Below the pieces are notes generated by a model. The model was not told the DNA's origin and ran no database searches. It was given only the letters and a program-made list of their open reading frames with translations. Of a stretch of DNA of 64,000 bases, positions 1-10,003 are shown piece by piece; positions within the stretch are counted from its first letter, which is position 1; each line of letters starts with the position of its first letter. Made by a program: the position numbers and the translations under genes. The stretch is taken from positions 98,987,298 through 99,051,297 of the forward strand of contig CM041783.1 of assembly GCA_023374045.1 (NCBI GenBank), written 5' to 3'. The DNA is from Limonium bicolor (lineage: Eukaryota; Streptophyta; Magnoliopsida; Caryophyllales; Plumbaginaceae).

Positions 1-703
1 GCATGAGCTAGAGTGATTCCTATGATAGGACAGATTTGCGGGCCTGAATACCCTTAATCTAGAAAAGCAAACGGGCTGAAGGAGGCCACACGAACCGTGA
101 ATGGGCCACTGGGCCGAGAGAGAAAACCTTGAAGTCTGAGATTCGTTTGATGTTCTTGTTGGGCCTTGAAGCTAGAAACTGGAATGAATGAGTTATGCAA
201 CCTATCTTGGATTCAAATGTTTTGTGCTATGTGCCGAACTTCTGGATTGAAAGCGAAGCTTATGGGCCAAAACTATGAATTGGTCAATGGGCCCCAAATA
301 GAATGAGTCATGAGTGTGGTATTTGGGCCAGAATGATTGCTGAACAAAACCCTAGGTTGGAATTTGGACTGAATCCTGAATGAGTAGTATTGATTGAACC
401 TGAAAGATGATGCCTAGATCTAGGATTTTGGGCTAAAGCCCAAGTGAAGAATTTTCCTATACTAGAATAGGCCTTGGGTCGGAAGAATTTCAGTGGAAGG
501 CTTGGTTGATTTACATGTCTCATGGATTACTTTTAGGTGGATTTTTTATGGGCCTAAAACGTAAATGGATAAACCAAATTAGGCTGAAAAAGAAACCACC
601 TAAGTCTAAACTTTTGGGCCGAAGCCCACATAACTCACATGTTAAACCAAACAGAGCCTTTGGGGTGCAAATAATAAAGCCACGAATTCGGGTTAGGCTG
701 AGT
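1..703. other. Unassigned repeat-like non-coding DNA
   Basis: I see no convincing gene here. Short open frames exist on both strands but have no recognisable domain. The stretch has many TGGGCC/GGCCCA motifs (about ten, e.g. near 110, 157, 263, 289, 325, 548, 616). It may be the end of another old transposon. It has no paired copy in the window. Confidence 0.4.
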
Positions 704-982
704 TGATGTAGGAAATATCCTATCAATTTCTAAGCTTGGTAGTGGGCTGATCATACAAGAAATTAAGGCCCACACAAGTTTAACATGTCCTCACTAGGCG
801 CTTAAATCAAACCGGGTATGGATCGATCCGGAGAGGTGCTTGGGGCGTGGGCCCAGGTTACCACAAAGGAATAGGGCTTGCACGCTATTCTCTTTGGGCT
901 TTCCCACTTTTTCCACATCACCTGAAGGTGTGCGTCTACGGTCGGGTCTTTGACTGACCAAACAATGGGCTAGGTAAGGACA
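704..982 (+). repeat. Probable left piece of the 5' LTR of element C, interrupted
   Basis: The stretch starts near a TG dinucleotide and lies directly left of the fold-back insertion at 983. DNA right of that insertion (5746-6421) ends as a clear LTR next to a primer-binding site, so its left part should lie here. A motif TTTGACTGACCAAA near 947 recurs inverted in the right piece near 6150-6170. Without a second LTR copy the exact start is a guess. Confidence 0.35.
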
Positions 983-1494
983 TGTTATACCCAAAATTTT
1001 GACCCCCCTGGTTAGGTTCAACAAGGTTTTGGTGTTGTGAGGGGCATTTAATCGAGTAATGAGGGATTCCGGTTCGATCGGCGCATCCTAGGGCATGAGG
1101 AGCAGTTTCGTCATTGTCAGGGGCGTTTTCGTAAATTTTAAGGCTCCTAAGACCTCCTATAGGCTTTCTCTCTCCTCCGAAAGATGCCCAAATCAGCTTG
1201 AAATGCTTTGATATTTTAACCCATGATAGGGGATGACATTCTAAGCATAATGGCGTTGGAATTTTGATTTTTCAAATTTCCAATAATTTTCTAGCAATTT
1301 CTGACTAATCTGACGAGAAATTCAATTTAAAAATATTCCAACATTTAAAAAATCCGATTACACTTCAGAAAATTCATAATTCTCATCCTTGACATGTGGT
1401 TAAAATTTCACAGCAAAATTCCTTTGGGAAGTCACTTAATTAAAATATCAAAAAATCTTACTTTTACTAGATTTTCTTTATCTTTAAGAAAGTC

Positions 1495-1502
1495 TATATA
1501 AA
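1495..1502 (+). promoter_or_regulatory. TATA box of the left-arm LTR
   Basis: TATATAAA lies in the context TCTATATAAAGG, followed by a CT-rich tract at about 1570. The opposite arm has TCTATAAAAGG at the equivalent place (5040-5046, minus strand), which supports a retained core promoter. Confidence 0.5.
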
Positions 1503-2069
1503 GGATAGGTTTTTGATAAAATCAGAATCTCATATGCTCAAGAACCCTAGGAAGACAGAAAGCACAGCCCCCTCTCTCTCTCTCACGTTTTTCAACACCC
1601 GGCCACCCGAATCATACCGAAAATCCCCCGAAATCACCATCTAAACACGTTTTCCAATCCCCAAAGCACCAATAATCATCAAAACCCCACAAAAATATCA
1701 CCAAAACATGAAGAACAGCAAGAACAACCAACCACCAGAACCTTGGTTCGAAAACCTTTCGGGTCTTCCACAAACGGAGCACTCGACGAATCCCGGTGTC
1801 TAGAATCGTTGTGAACGCAAAGGTAAAATAGGTAGAAATTCCACTTTCCTAACTCTCCACGACATTATCAGTCTTGCCTCAAAATTTGGGCTTAAACTAA
1901 CTCTTTTTCTTCTGTATCGCTAATTGTTTTAGCTACTGCCTTGTTACTTGTTTGCTAAGTTTCGTATTAATTTTGATGTCAAATTGAGTTCTTTCAGTTA
2001 CTAAGTGTTTAAAATCTTTCAGGCTACACACCCATAAAATTTGAGCTCAAAACACCCTGGGAACCATCG

Positions 2070-2345
2070 AAAAACCCACTGTCCGTGGGTTGTCCGTGAC
2101 CTCGGACTCATTGTCTGGGACCACGGACGGGTTGTCCGTGACCACGGACACCCACGGACGGTGGCGGGATTTTATAATTTTTCAATTTTTCAAATTTTAG
2201 GGTTTCTGTCAATACATGTCCGGGCCCACGGACACCCTGTCCGTGGCCCCGGACTTTTCAAGTTTGCGTTTTTATTTTAGTTCTGTTTTCGAAATCACTT
2301 AATTCAACTGGGTCTGTGTCTCGGACTTAGGTCCGTGGCTACAGA
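2070..2345. repeat. Cluster of GTCCGTGG / CCACGGAC inverted microrepeats
   Basis: The motif GTCCGTG and its complement CACGGAC recur about ten times within 275 bases and can pair into GC-rich hairpins. Related, more decayed clusters lie at 3362-3490 and 4185-4445 in the other LTR fragments, so this is a family feature of the LTR. Confidence 0.6.
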
Positions 2346-2767
2346 CAAAATAAAAATTTGGACTAATTCTGCCTCTGAAACCCTAGTTTAGGTAACTTTC
2401 AATGTCACTTTAATTTTGTTAAAAAAACGTTAAAAAAAACAGAAGCGCGCACCTAGGTTAAAAACAACTTTGTAGAAAGCCGTAAATAAACCAAGTAGAG
2501 GAAAAACGACCTAGGAAGGGTAATGAAAGTAATTTGAACCTAAATAAGTCGAATACCAAGCCCCCAAACCCGAACTCTCCTTTCCTAATTTGATCTAGGT
2601 TAAAATTAGGTGGCGACTCATAATAGGTTCCAGTGAGCTAGCTTAGGTTTTAATAATGATTGTTTTATGACATATAAATCTTAGGTTATAGGTGGACCTA
2701 AAACCTGACTAGATCCTAATCAACTTTAATCATCATAGGATAGGGTTTAAAATCGAGGCTCACAGAC

Positions 2768-2785
2768 TGGCGACTCTGCTGGGGA
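2768..2785 (+). other. tRNA primer-binding site, left arm
   Basis: TGGCGACTCTGCTGGGGA follows the LTR end after three bases. This is the kind of primer site found in plant Ogre/Tat elements (tRNA-Arg type, from family knowledge). Confidence 0.65.
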
Positions 2786-2987
2786 CAACTTCTTAATTTT
2801 AATTTGTTTAATTTTAAGAAAGAGGGCTTAACTTGAAAATGTTTATTTATGGCTTTATTACATTGTTTGTTTACTTTTGTGTGCAATTTAAATTTCTGTA
2901 CTTTTGCATCATATGAGAGCGAGGGCCAGGCAAACTGATTCACCCCGGGGCCCGTTTGAGGGTCCCCTGTCGGGACTTACACCTTTT

Positions 2988-3490
2988 AGGTGATTAAAGT
3001 TGATTAGGATCTAGTCAGGTTTTAGGTCCATCTATAACCTAAGATTAATAACTATGTCATAAAACAATAATTATTAAAACCTAAGCTAACTCACTGGAAC
3101 CTATTATGAGTTGCCACCTAATTTTAACCTAGATCAAATTAGGAAAGGAGAGTTCGGGTTCGGGGGCTTGGTATTCGACTTATTTAGGGTTCAAATTACT
3201 TTCATTACCCATCCTTGGTCGTTTTCCTTTTTTTATTTACGTTTTACTACAAAGTTGTTTTTAACCTAGGTGCGCGCTTCTGTTTTTTTTTACAGAAAAT
3301 TAAAGTGACATTGAAAGTTACCTAAACTAGGGTTTCGGAGGCAGAATTAGGTCAAATTTTTATTTCGTCCGTAGCCACGGACCTAATGTCTGAGACCACG
3401 AACCCCAATTGAATTAAGTGATTTCGAAAACAGAACTAAAATAAAAACGCAAACTTGAAAAGTCCGGGGCCACGGACAGGGTGTCCGTAG
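2988..3490 (-). repeat. Duplicated LTR 3' fragment in the centre of the fold-back
   Basis: This stretch is nearly the same as 3790-4310: both carry the GATTAGGATCTAGTC, TCGCCACCTAATTTTAACC-type and GAGAGTTCGGGTTCGG blocks in the same order. It is joined on the left to the + leader at a small palindrome (CACCTTTTAGGTG, about 2980-2992) and on the right to the minus leader at about 3490. That pattern suits template switching or a nested rearrangement. Confidence 0.6.
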
Positions 3491-3735
3491 ACAACATCCT
3501 CATTCTTTCCCTCGCTTATTCACATCACCTAAAAGGTGTAAGTCCCTGACAGGGGACCCTCAAATGGGCCCCGGGGTGAAATCAGTTTGCCTGGACCCTC
3601 GCTCTCACATGATGCAAAGGTGTAGAAATTAAAGTGCGCACAAAGTAAATAAACAAAGTAATAAAGCCATAAATAAACAATCTTTCGAGTTAAGCCCTCT
3701 TTCTTAAAATTAAATAAGTTAAAATTAAGAATTTG

Positions 3736-3753
3736 TCCCCAGTAGAGTCACCA
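3736..3753 (-). other. tRNA primer-binding site, right arm (mutated)
   Basis: On the minus strand the site reads TGGTGACTCTACTGGGGA, two changes from the left-arm site. It sits three bases past the CTCACA end of the minus-strand LTR. Confidence 0.6.
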
Positions 3754-3756
3754 GTC

Positions 3757-5745
3757 TGTGAGCCTTGATTTTTAAACCCTACCCTATGTTGATTAGAGTT
3801 GATTAGGATCTAGTCGGGTTTTAGGTCCACTTATAACCTAAGATTAATAACTATGTCATATAACATTAATTATTAAAACCTATGCTAGCTCACTAGAACC
3901 TATTATGAGTCGCCACCTAATTTTAACCTAGATCAAATTAGGAAAGGAGAGTTCGGGTTCGGGGCTTGGTATACGACTTATTTAGGGTTCAATTACTTTC
4001 ATTACCTTTAGAAGTCATTTTTCCTTACTTAGTTTAATTTCGGCTTATTATGAGTCGCTTTAACCTAAGTGTGCAAGCTTCTGTTTTTTTTTGTTTTTTT
4101 AGCATTTTTGACAGAAAATTAAAGTGAGAATTGAAATTACCTAAACTAGGGTTTCGAAGGCAGAATTAGGTCAAATTTTGATTCTGTCCGTAGCCACGGA
4201 CCTAATGTCCGAAGCCACAGACCCTAGTTAATCTAAAATAAACAGAAAAGTCAAATTAATAAGAAAACACAATTTTGAAAAGTCCGGGGCAACGGACAAG
4301 GCATCCGTGGGCCCGGACATAAATTAAAAAACCCTAAATTTTGGAAATAAAATTATCCCGCCACTGTTTAGGGGCGTCCGGGCTTACGGACAGGGAGTCT
4401 GGGACCCCGGATGTAGCGTCTGTGGGTGCGGACCGCCCTCGGACGGTGGCGTTTGTGTGGTTCCCGGCGGTATTTTTGGCTCAAAATTTATGGGTACATA
4501 GCCTGAAAGATTTTAAACACATTAGTGATTGAAAGTTTTCAATTTGAAGTTGAATTAAACACGAAACTTAGCAAACAAGTTATTGGGTAGAAGTGAAAAC
4601 AAATGTTAATTCAGAAGCGGTAAAAAGTCAAATCGACGCCAAATTTTAACATAGAGTATTTAAAGTTGAACAAACTCTGAGAAGTATGATTTCAACTTGT
4701 TTTACTTTCGGATTTAATGAGACTCTTCACATCGGGGATCTTTTGATGCTTTGTTGATGTCGGTTTTGGATTGACTTCAAATTGAGCTTCTGACTCCTTC
4801 TTCTTTATGTTGTTAAGGACGTGTTTCTTCTGTTTTTGTGGTGTTTTTGTGTGTTTTTGGTGCTTGGAAGTTCAATGGGAGAAGAAAGGATGAGTTTTTA
4901 GTGATTTCGGGGTGATTTCTGTAGTGTTTCGGTATAGATTTGAGGGTCGGGAGTGCAAAAACGTGGAGAGAAGGTTGGTGGCTGTGTTTTCTGACTATTG
5001 AGGGGTTCTCCTCTGCCCTAGGTCATTTTTGGAAGGTCCTTTTATAGAAAGAGCAAGGCCATGTTGATAGAATAAGATCTTTATCTAAAACCCTGATTTT
5101 GTGCTCTAAGAGAATCTGATTTTTTAAAACATGTTACAAGATGGTAAAAAATTCTTATATTTTAACCATAGATAAACAAATTTTAAGAAAATTCGAAACT
5201 TATTATTGAAAATTCGAAATAATGAAATTCGAAATAATGAAATTCCAACGGCATTAGTCTCTAAAAAGCATCCTATATCTTTTGTTAGAATTTCATGGCA
5301 TTTTTTTTATTTCAGTATTTTCATAGGAGAGATAAAATTGCAAAAATGATTGAATTTCTCTTTTAAATTTTAGGCTAAGGTTCCAAATAAAATAATTTCA
5401 GGTTTATGACTGTATGTAGTCATGCTAACTATGTGACAATTTTATTTTAATTTTGAAAAGCTTTTTATTTCTATTCTGAGGCTATTTCATGTGTTAATTA
5501 TTAAAGAAACTCGGTTATTAAAAGCTTAATTTCCAGAATAAATATTATCAGAAAATCATGAAATACCTTTCATAATGACTATGATATTTGGAAGTATTTG
5601 GAGATAATGAACAAGTCATATGAAAAATAGAAAATCCCAAGAATGTCCTTGGAAAATCTTGCATTGGTGCATTTTAACCATTTTTCCCTTTGTAACACGT
5701 ATGCCTTAGAGACTACTCTGGGGGGTTGAAATTTTGGGTATAACA
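3757..5745 (-). repeat. LTR of Tat/Ogre-like family, right arm
   Basis: Read on the minus strand it starts TGTTATACCCAAAATTTC at 5745 and ends CTCACA at 3757, about 1.99 kb. The promoter region at about 5040 and the CCACGGAC-bearing part at 4185-4445 match the left arm, while the first 400 bases differ strongly. It is an old copy, not a recent duplicate. Confidence 0.65.
5040..5046 (-). promoter_or_regulatory. TATA box of the right-arm LTR
   Basis: TATAAAA on the minus strand, in the context TCTATAAAAGGACC. It corresponds in position to the TATA box at 1495 in the other arm. Confidence 0.45.
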
Positions 5746-6421
5746 CAAAGGTAACAAGTCAAGGATAGAGATAAATAACAAGAAGGTAAAGTTATTCAAT
5801 TAAAAAGAAACCCCACCATAAGTTAGGGAACATTCATTGCTTGTGTTAGATTCAGTTCCAATTAGGAGTAAAAAGACCCAAGTAGTAACAAGGACTAGGA
5901 AAGGAAGAAGAGATCCAAGACCCATAACTCAAGAGTGGAATAGAACCAATTAGGAGAGATGGCCCCCACCGCTAGTCAGTTGTCACTAGGACGAGGTTAA
6001 GAAGGGAAGAAATGGTGTCAAGCCAAAACGGGTTACATAGAGCATCCGGCCGCTTTGGCCGGATGGAAGTGGAAGCGCATAGGGCATCCGGCCGTCTCCA
6101 GCCGGATGAGGATAAGGCTTAGGCAAAGCAAAGTATTGTACGACTGACCGTCTTTGGTCAGTCAAAGATGCTAGGAGAGGGTAGAACCGTATTTATACAT
6201 GTAAAATACAGGCTGGCACCATAAAAACCAGGCCCAAAATACTATAAATAGGGATGTACCCCCATGAAATAAGATACGCTACATTTGGCAATCAAACTCA
6301 CACTCGATTCTAACTAAGGCTCTCTCTTTCTCTCTACTCTTGTGAAATTCTGTAATCGAGACCAGGTAACATGGAATAGATGATCAGATTGGATTGTATT
6401 AGGATAGCATATATTGTTTCA
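5746..6421 (+). repeat. 3' portion of the 5' LTR of element C
   Basis: The stretch ends GTTTCA at 6421, two bases before a TGGCGCCGTCTGTGGG primer site, as LTRs do. It holds a TATA box at 6243 and an inverted motif pair near 6145-6170. Its left end was cut by the fold-back insertion. The 3' LTR of this element is not in the window. Confidence 0.65.
6243..6250 (+). promoter_or_regulatory. TATA box of element C
   Basis: TATAAATA lies about 175 bases before the LTR end, in the context ACTATAAATAGGG. This is the expected place for the U3/R promoter of a plant LTR. Confidence 0.6.
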
Positions 6422-6423
6422 TT

Positions 6424-6441
6424 TGGCGCCGTCTGTGGGAA
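6424..6441 (+). other. Primer-binding site of element C
   Basis: TGGCGCCGTCTGTGGGAA starts two bases after the LTR end. This sequence is a common primer site of plant Tat/Retand-type Ty3/gypsy elements (family knowledge). Confidence 0.7.
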
Positions 6442-6558
6442 ACGAACAGCAAGAAGCAACCACGAGACCACCTAGAAACAGGGGAGTAATGTGCGACGAT
6501 TTGTAGCGAAAGTTCTGAAATAACCAATGACATTTTTTGCAGGATCGGAACACGAAAG

Positions 6559-7933
6559 ATGGCTCCAAGATCGAAGAAAACACTGAAGAACGCTACCGAA
6601 GATAACAATCGCTCTGAAGAGGGAATGAGTTCGGAGATGCCAGAAGCCATCTCCAAAAAAGATCTCGAGGACATGCTGAAGGGGCTAGTCAGATCCATCG
6701 ACGAAAAAATTGTAGAAGGAAATGAGACTTTACAACAGGAACTAATGCAAAGGGACGAGGAGTATCAGAGAAAATGGGACGAAATGACTGAGGCCATTGA
6801 ACAACTGAGAAACAAAGATTCCAAAGGCAGTAATGGCGAGGAAAGCAAGGACAGGAAGCGCAATTCAATCATTAGCGAAGAAGAGATGGAAGAAGATGAC
6901 CAGATAGACATGAGCTTGTACCCCTTCTCAGAGCGGATAAGAAAAGTAAAGCTCCCGCCGCACTTCGTCACCCCGGCGATTGAGAAATATGATGGGACTG
7001 GAGATCCCGCCCAACATATTAAGAAGTTCATGTTTGCCATGAACACTCAGGGGATCAGCTCCCTCGCCCTCTGCAATTTGTTCCCCAGAACGCTTTCGAA
7101 AAGAGCGTTGGGATGGATCTCCACGAGACCGCCACAGTCCATCACTAGCTTCAAGCAGCTGACCGAGATTTCCAGCAATACTTCGCTGCGAGTAAGAGGG
7201 TTAAAAAGGAAACAATATAATTGATGGACGTTAAGCAACGAAAAGGGGAAACCGTGAAGGAGTACAGCGAGCGCTTTCATAAGAAGGTCACGGAGATTGA
7301 TGATGTCGACGAGAAAATCTTGATTAAGGCCTTTGGTAACGGCCTAGCTCAGCCGCGCTTGGAAAGATCGCAACGAAGGCGCCGAAAACTCATGGAGAAT
7401 TAGCTGAAATGATCCATGATTTTCTGAAATCTGAGATAGCGGAAAACAAGGCTAAGGAGCTAGCGGACAGCTTCAAAATCGCAGGGGTGCCGGAAAAAAA
7501 GGAGGGGCATGGAGGAAATGCCGGAAGGGGAGGTCAAGGTACAAGCCATATTATGGCAAGTCCACCGCCGGATCTTCCTCTCAGGGAGCACAACACCAGG
7601 GGGCAAGAACCATTGTCTACATTGACCCGGGGAAATATGCTGCCGCAGTAAGAGAAGGGTACCTTCCTCAGCCTAGAAGGCCGCCGCAGGGGGAAATTCC
7701 GGTTGCATTCTGTGAGTACCACGGGAACCGCAGCCACCGGACTGTAAACTGTGCTACCTTGGCCAAAGAACTTCGAATCATCGAGGAAAATAAGAGGAAA
7801 GGAAAGCAGGCAGCCGGAACACAAAGGCAGTACGGCGGCCAACAGGGTAGTACCCAGAATGCACCTCGAGGGCGACAAGAGGAAGAGGTTCACCCCAGGC
7901 TTGATCCCAGCAAATCAGTGGGAATGATAACAG
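6559..7933 (+). pseudogene. Element C gag (Tat/Retand type), frameshifted
   Basis: Gag forms the RNA-packaging particle. The start is ATG at 6559, about 120 bases after the primer site. The first 200 codons are intact: a charged, coiled-coil-like N-terminus (residues about 30-115), then the gag core with PHFVTPAIEKYDGTGDP. The frame then breaks near 7170, there is a TAA at 7218-7220, and another shift near 7370; the homology continues through MDVKQRKGETVKEYSERFH and an AEMIHDFLKSEI-like segment. A zinc knuckle of the form C-x2-H-x4-H-x4-C lies at 7711-7752. The frame ends at a probable splice donor at 7933/7934. Gag is clearly dead in this copy. Confidence 0.75.
7711..7752 (+). other. Zinc-knuckle segment of element C gag
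   Basis: The segment encodes CEYHGNRSHRTVNC. The Cys/His spacing (CX2HX4HX4C) is the variant knuckle usual in the Tat lineage, as far as I know, rather than the retroviral CX2CX4HX4C. Confidence 0.6.
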
Positions 7934-8126
7934 GTTTGTGAAGAAGGAAAGTAAAGTTTTTTCTCCTTTCATTCAGGATAATATTCGGAGTTACAATTTG
8001 TAGTCTGCTTTAAGATGAAAATTTTACATCGCATAGATTGTCAAAAATCATGTTACCAAAGGAAGAAATAAAATTCCCATTCTTTTTGCATTTTTACTCT
8101 TAGCAACCCCCTTCTTTTCCCAATAG
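7934..8126 (+). other. Probable intron between gag and protease of element C
   Basis: The donor is ACAG|GTTTGTG at 7933/7934. The acceptor is CCCAATAG|GAAGG at 8126/8127, after a pyrimidine-rich tract. The span contains stops in all relevant frames. Removing it (193 bases, phase 1) joins the gag frame to the protease frame without a break. Introns in the gag-pol region are known in Ogre elements of the same broad Tat group. No transcript evidence is available here. Confidence 0.5.
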
Positions 8127-10003
8127 GAAGGCTAACAAAACTTTCTCTAAGGAAACTCACAGGACTTTTTTCAGAGGTAGGACCACTAACCCCTAATGAA
8201 AGAAAAAGGCACATTCATCAAGTACATCAAGAACTCCCGGAGAAGAAAATCGCCAAAAAAGAAAGTTTTCCTCCAATTTTCTTCTCCGACGAGGATGAAG
8301 ATGGAGTGCTATACCCGCACAACGATCCACTTGTCATTCGTGCACAGGTAAACGATCGGATGATGGAGGGAATTTTAATCGATAGTGGGGCCGGAGCAAA
8401 TGTTATATCAGCCGAAGCGGTTAGGAAGTTGGAGGTGCCTGAGGACCGGATCAAGCCCTATTCGGCGGTTCTGGGAGGATTTGTAGGAGGCATCTCTACC
8501 ACATCTTCCGGCAGTATAGATTTCACAATGACCCTGGGCCAAGGAGACGAAAGAAGGACAGAGAGACTCACGGCTTTTGTTGTGCCAGGTCTTTCTGGAT
8601 ATAACATGTACCTTGGAAGGCCAAGAATCAATGCTTTCAAAGCCATCCACAGCACTCATCACTTAAAAATGAAATATTTAACCTCACGCGGGAAGGTGGT
8701 TAAAATAAGAGGAAGCCAAAAAATGGCCCGAATGTGTGAAGTCCGCATTATGGATGGCCTTCCTAGTGAGGAGGTGGTTAAAACTATGGGATCGGACAAG
8801 GAGTTCAAGGGAAAATTGCCTTCTTCCCCAGGGCCGAGTGAAGAAAAGGAAGGATGTCGGGCAGTCCAGGATCCCCCCAGAGAGGTACATTTAAAATCTG
8901 ACCCTTCTAAATTTTTTAAAATAGGAACTGCGTTTGACAGTCGAGAGCAAACTCACTTAATGAGGTTCCTGGAAAAAAGAAGGCCAACATTCGCTTGGAG
9001 CACGGAGGAGATGCCTGGTATAGACCCAAGCGTTATCCGGCATGAGCTCAGGGTAGACCCTAAACATCCGGCAGTCAGGCAAAGGAAAAGGGTAATAGGG
9101 GAAGAAAGAGATTTAGCCGCAAGAACCGAGGTCAAAAACTCCTCAAGGCCGGATTCATCAGGGAGGTTGCGTACCCGCGATGGTTGGCTAATGTTTTTAT
9201 GGTGAAAAAAGCAAATGGAAAATGGAGAATGTGTGTGGATTTCACAGACTTAAATAAGGCATGTCCTAAAGATTTCTATCCCCTGCCATCAATAGATAGA
9301 TTGGTGGTTTCAACTGCCCAGAGTTCTGTGTTAAGTTTTCTGGATGCTTTCTCCGGTTATAATCAAATAAAAATGAAAGAAGACGATTCGGAAAAGACAT
9401 CCTTTATTACTTCAGCCGGAACATTCTGTTACAAGGTAATGCCCTTCGGCCTAAAGAATGCAGGGGCCACTTTTCAACGAATGATTGACAAAGTATTTTG
9501 TCAGCAAATTGCTCGAAATGTGGAGGCTTACGTTGATGATATAGTTGTAAAAAGTCCATCAAAGGAGCAACACATGAAGGATTTAGAAGAAACATTCGAC
9601 ACTCTGGATAAATACCAAATCAAACTAAATCCAGAAAAGTGCGTGTTTGGTGTAACCAAAGGTAGGTTTCTTGGTTTCATTGTTGGGCAACGAGGTATTG
9701 AGGTCGATCCGGAAAAAAGTCAGGCAATCCTCGACCTTTCTCCTCCAAGAAATATCAAAGATGTCCAAGCTTTGAACGGGAGACTCACAGCATTAAGTAG
9801 GTTTTGTTCTAAACTTCAAGAAAAGTCAATCCCGTTCTTCAATATTCTAAGGAAGAATAGCAAGTTCCAGTGGGGACAAGAGTGCGTAGACGCATTTGAA
9901 AAGATCAAGGAGATGCTTCGGGATCTACCTAAATTGGGTGTACCTGCCCCGGGACAGGACCTATATCTTTACTTGTCCGCAACAGATTGGACAGTCGCAG
10001 CTG
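8127..10003 (+). pseudogene. Element C pol: protease and reverse transcriptase, truncated
   Basis: The aspartic protease cleaves the polyprotein and RT copies the RNA. The frame from the splice acceptor runs through the acidic FFSDEDEDGVLYPH segment to the protease motif LIDSGAGANVIS (catalytic Asp codon 8381-8383), then the linker and RT. One base has been lost near 9130-9140, so RT continues in another frame from about 9150: VDFTDLNKACPKDFYPLP, LDAFSGYNQI, MPFGLKNAGATFQRM and the YVDD catalytic box at 9529-9540. The thumb/connection region follows. The gene stops in the first strand of RNase H (LYLYLSATDW) because element A is inserted at 10004. RNase H and integrase must lie beyond the array, outside the window. 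Confidence 0.85.

Larger units (their letters stand above)
983..2764 (+). repeat. LTR of Tat/Ogre-like family, left arm
   Basis: This LTR begins TGTTATACCC and ends CTCACA, three bases before a primer-binding site, giving a length of about 1.78 kb. It contains a TATA box at 1495 and a cluster of GTCCGTGG/CCACGGAC motifs at about 2080-2345. It aligns patchily with the minus-strand LTR at 3757-5745: TATA region, the ACGTTTTT and CCGAAATCAC blocks, and the last 500 bases. Confidence 0.65.
983..5745. mobile_element. Fold-back composite of two head-to-head Tat/Ogre-like LTR fragments
   Basis: Both ends carry the same terminal sequence in opposite orientation: TGTTATACCCAAAATTT begins at 983 on + and at 5745 on -. 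Each arm reads LTR, then a three-base gap, then a tRNA primer-binding site, then untranslated leader, pointing toward the centre. The leader segments (about 2768-2990 on + and 3757-3500 on -) are inverted copies of each other. A third LTR fragment (2990-3490) sits between them. There is no coding sequence. The arms have diverged well beyond recent duplicates. Flanks (GGACA left, CAAAG right) show no clear target-site duplication, so a single simple insertion is not proven. Confidence 0.7.

Noticed and set aside
983..5745. Terminal inverted repeats taken as a DNA transposon
   Set aside because: Each arm is an LTR with primer site, and there is no transposase and no clear target duplication. 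A fold-back of LTR fragments explains it better.
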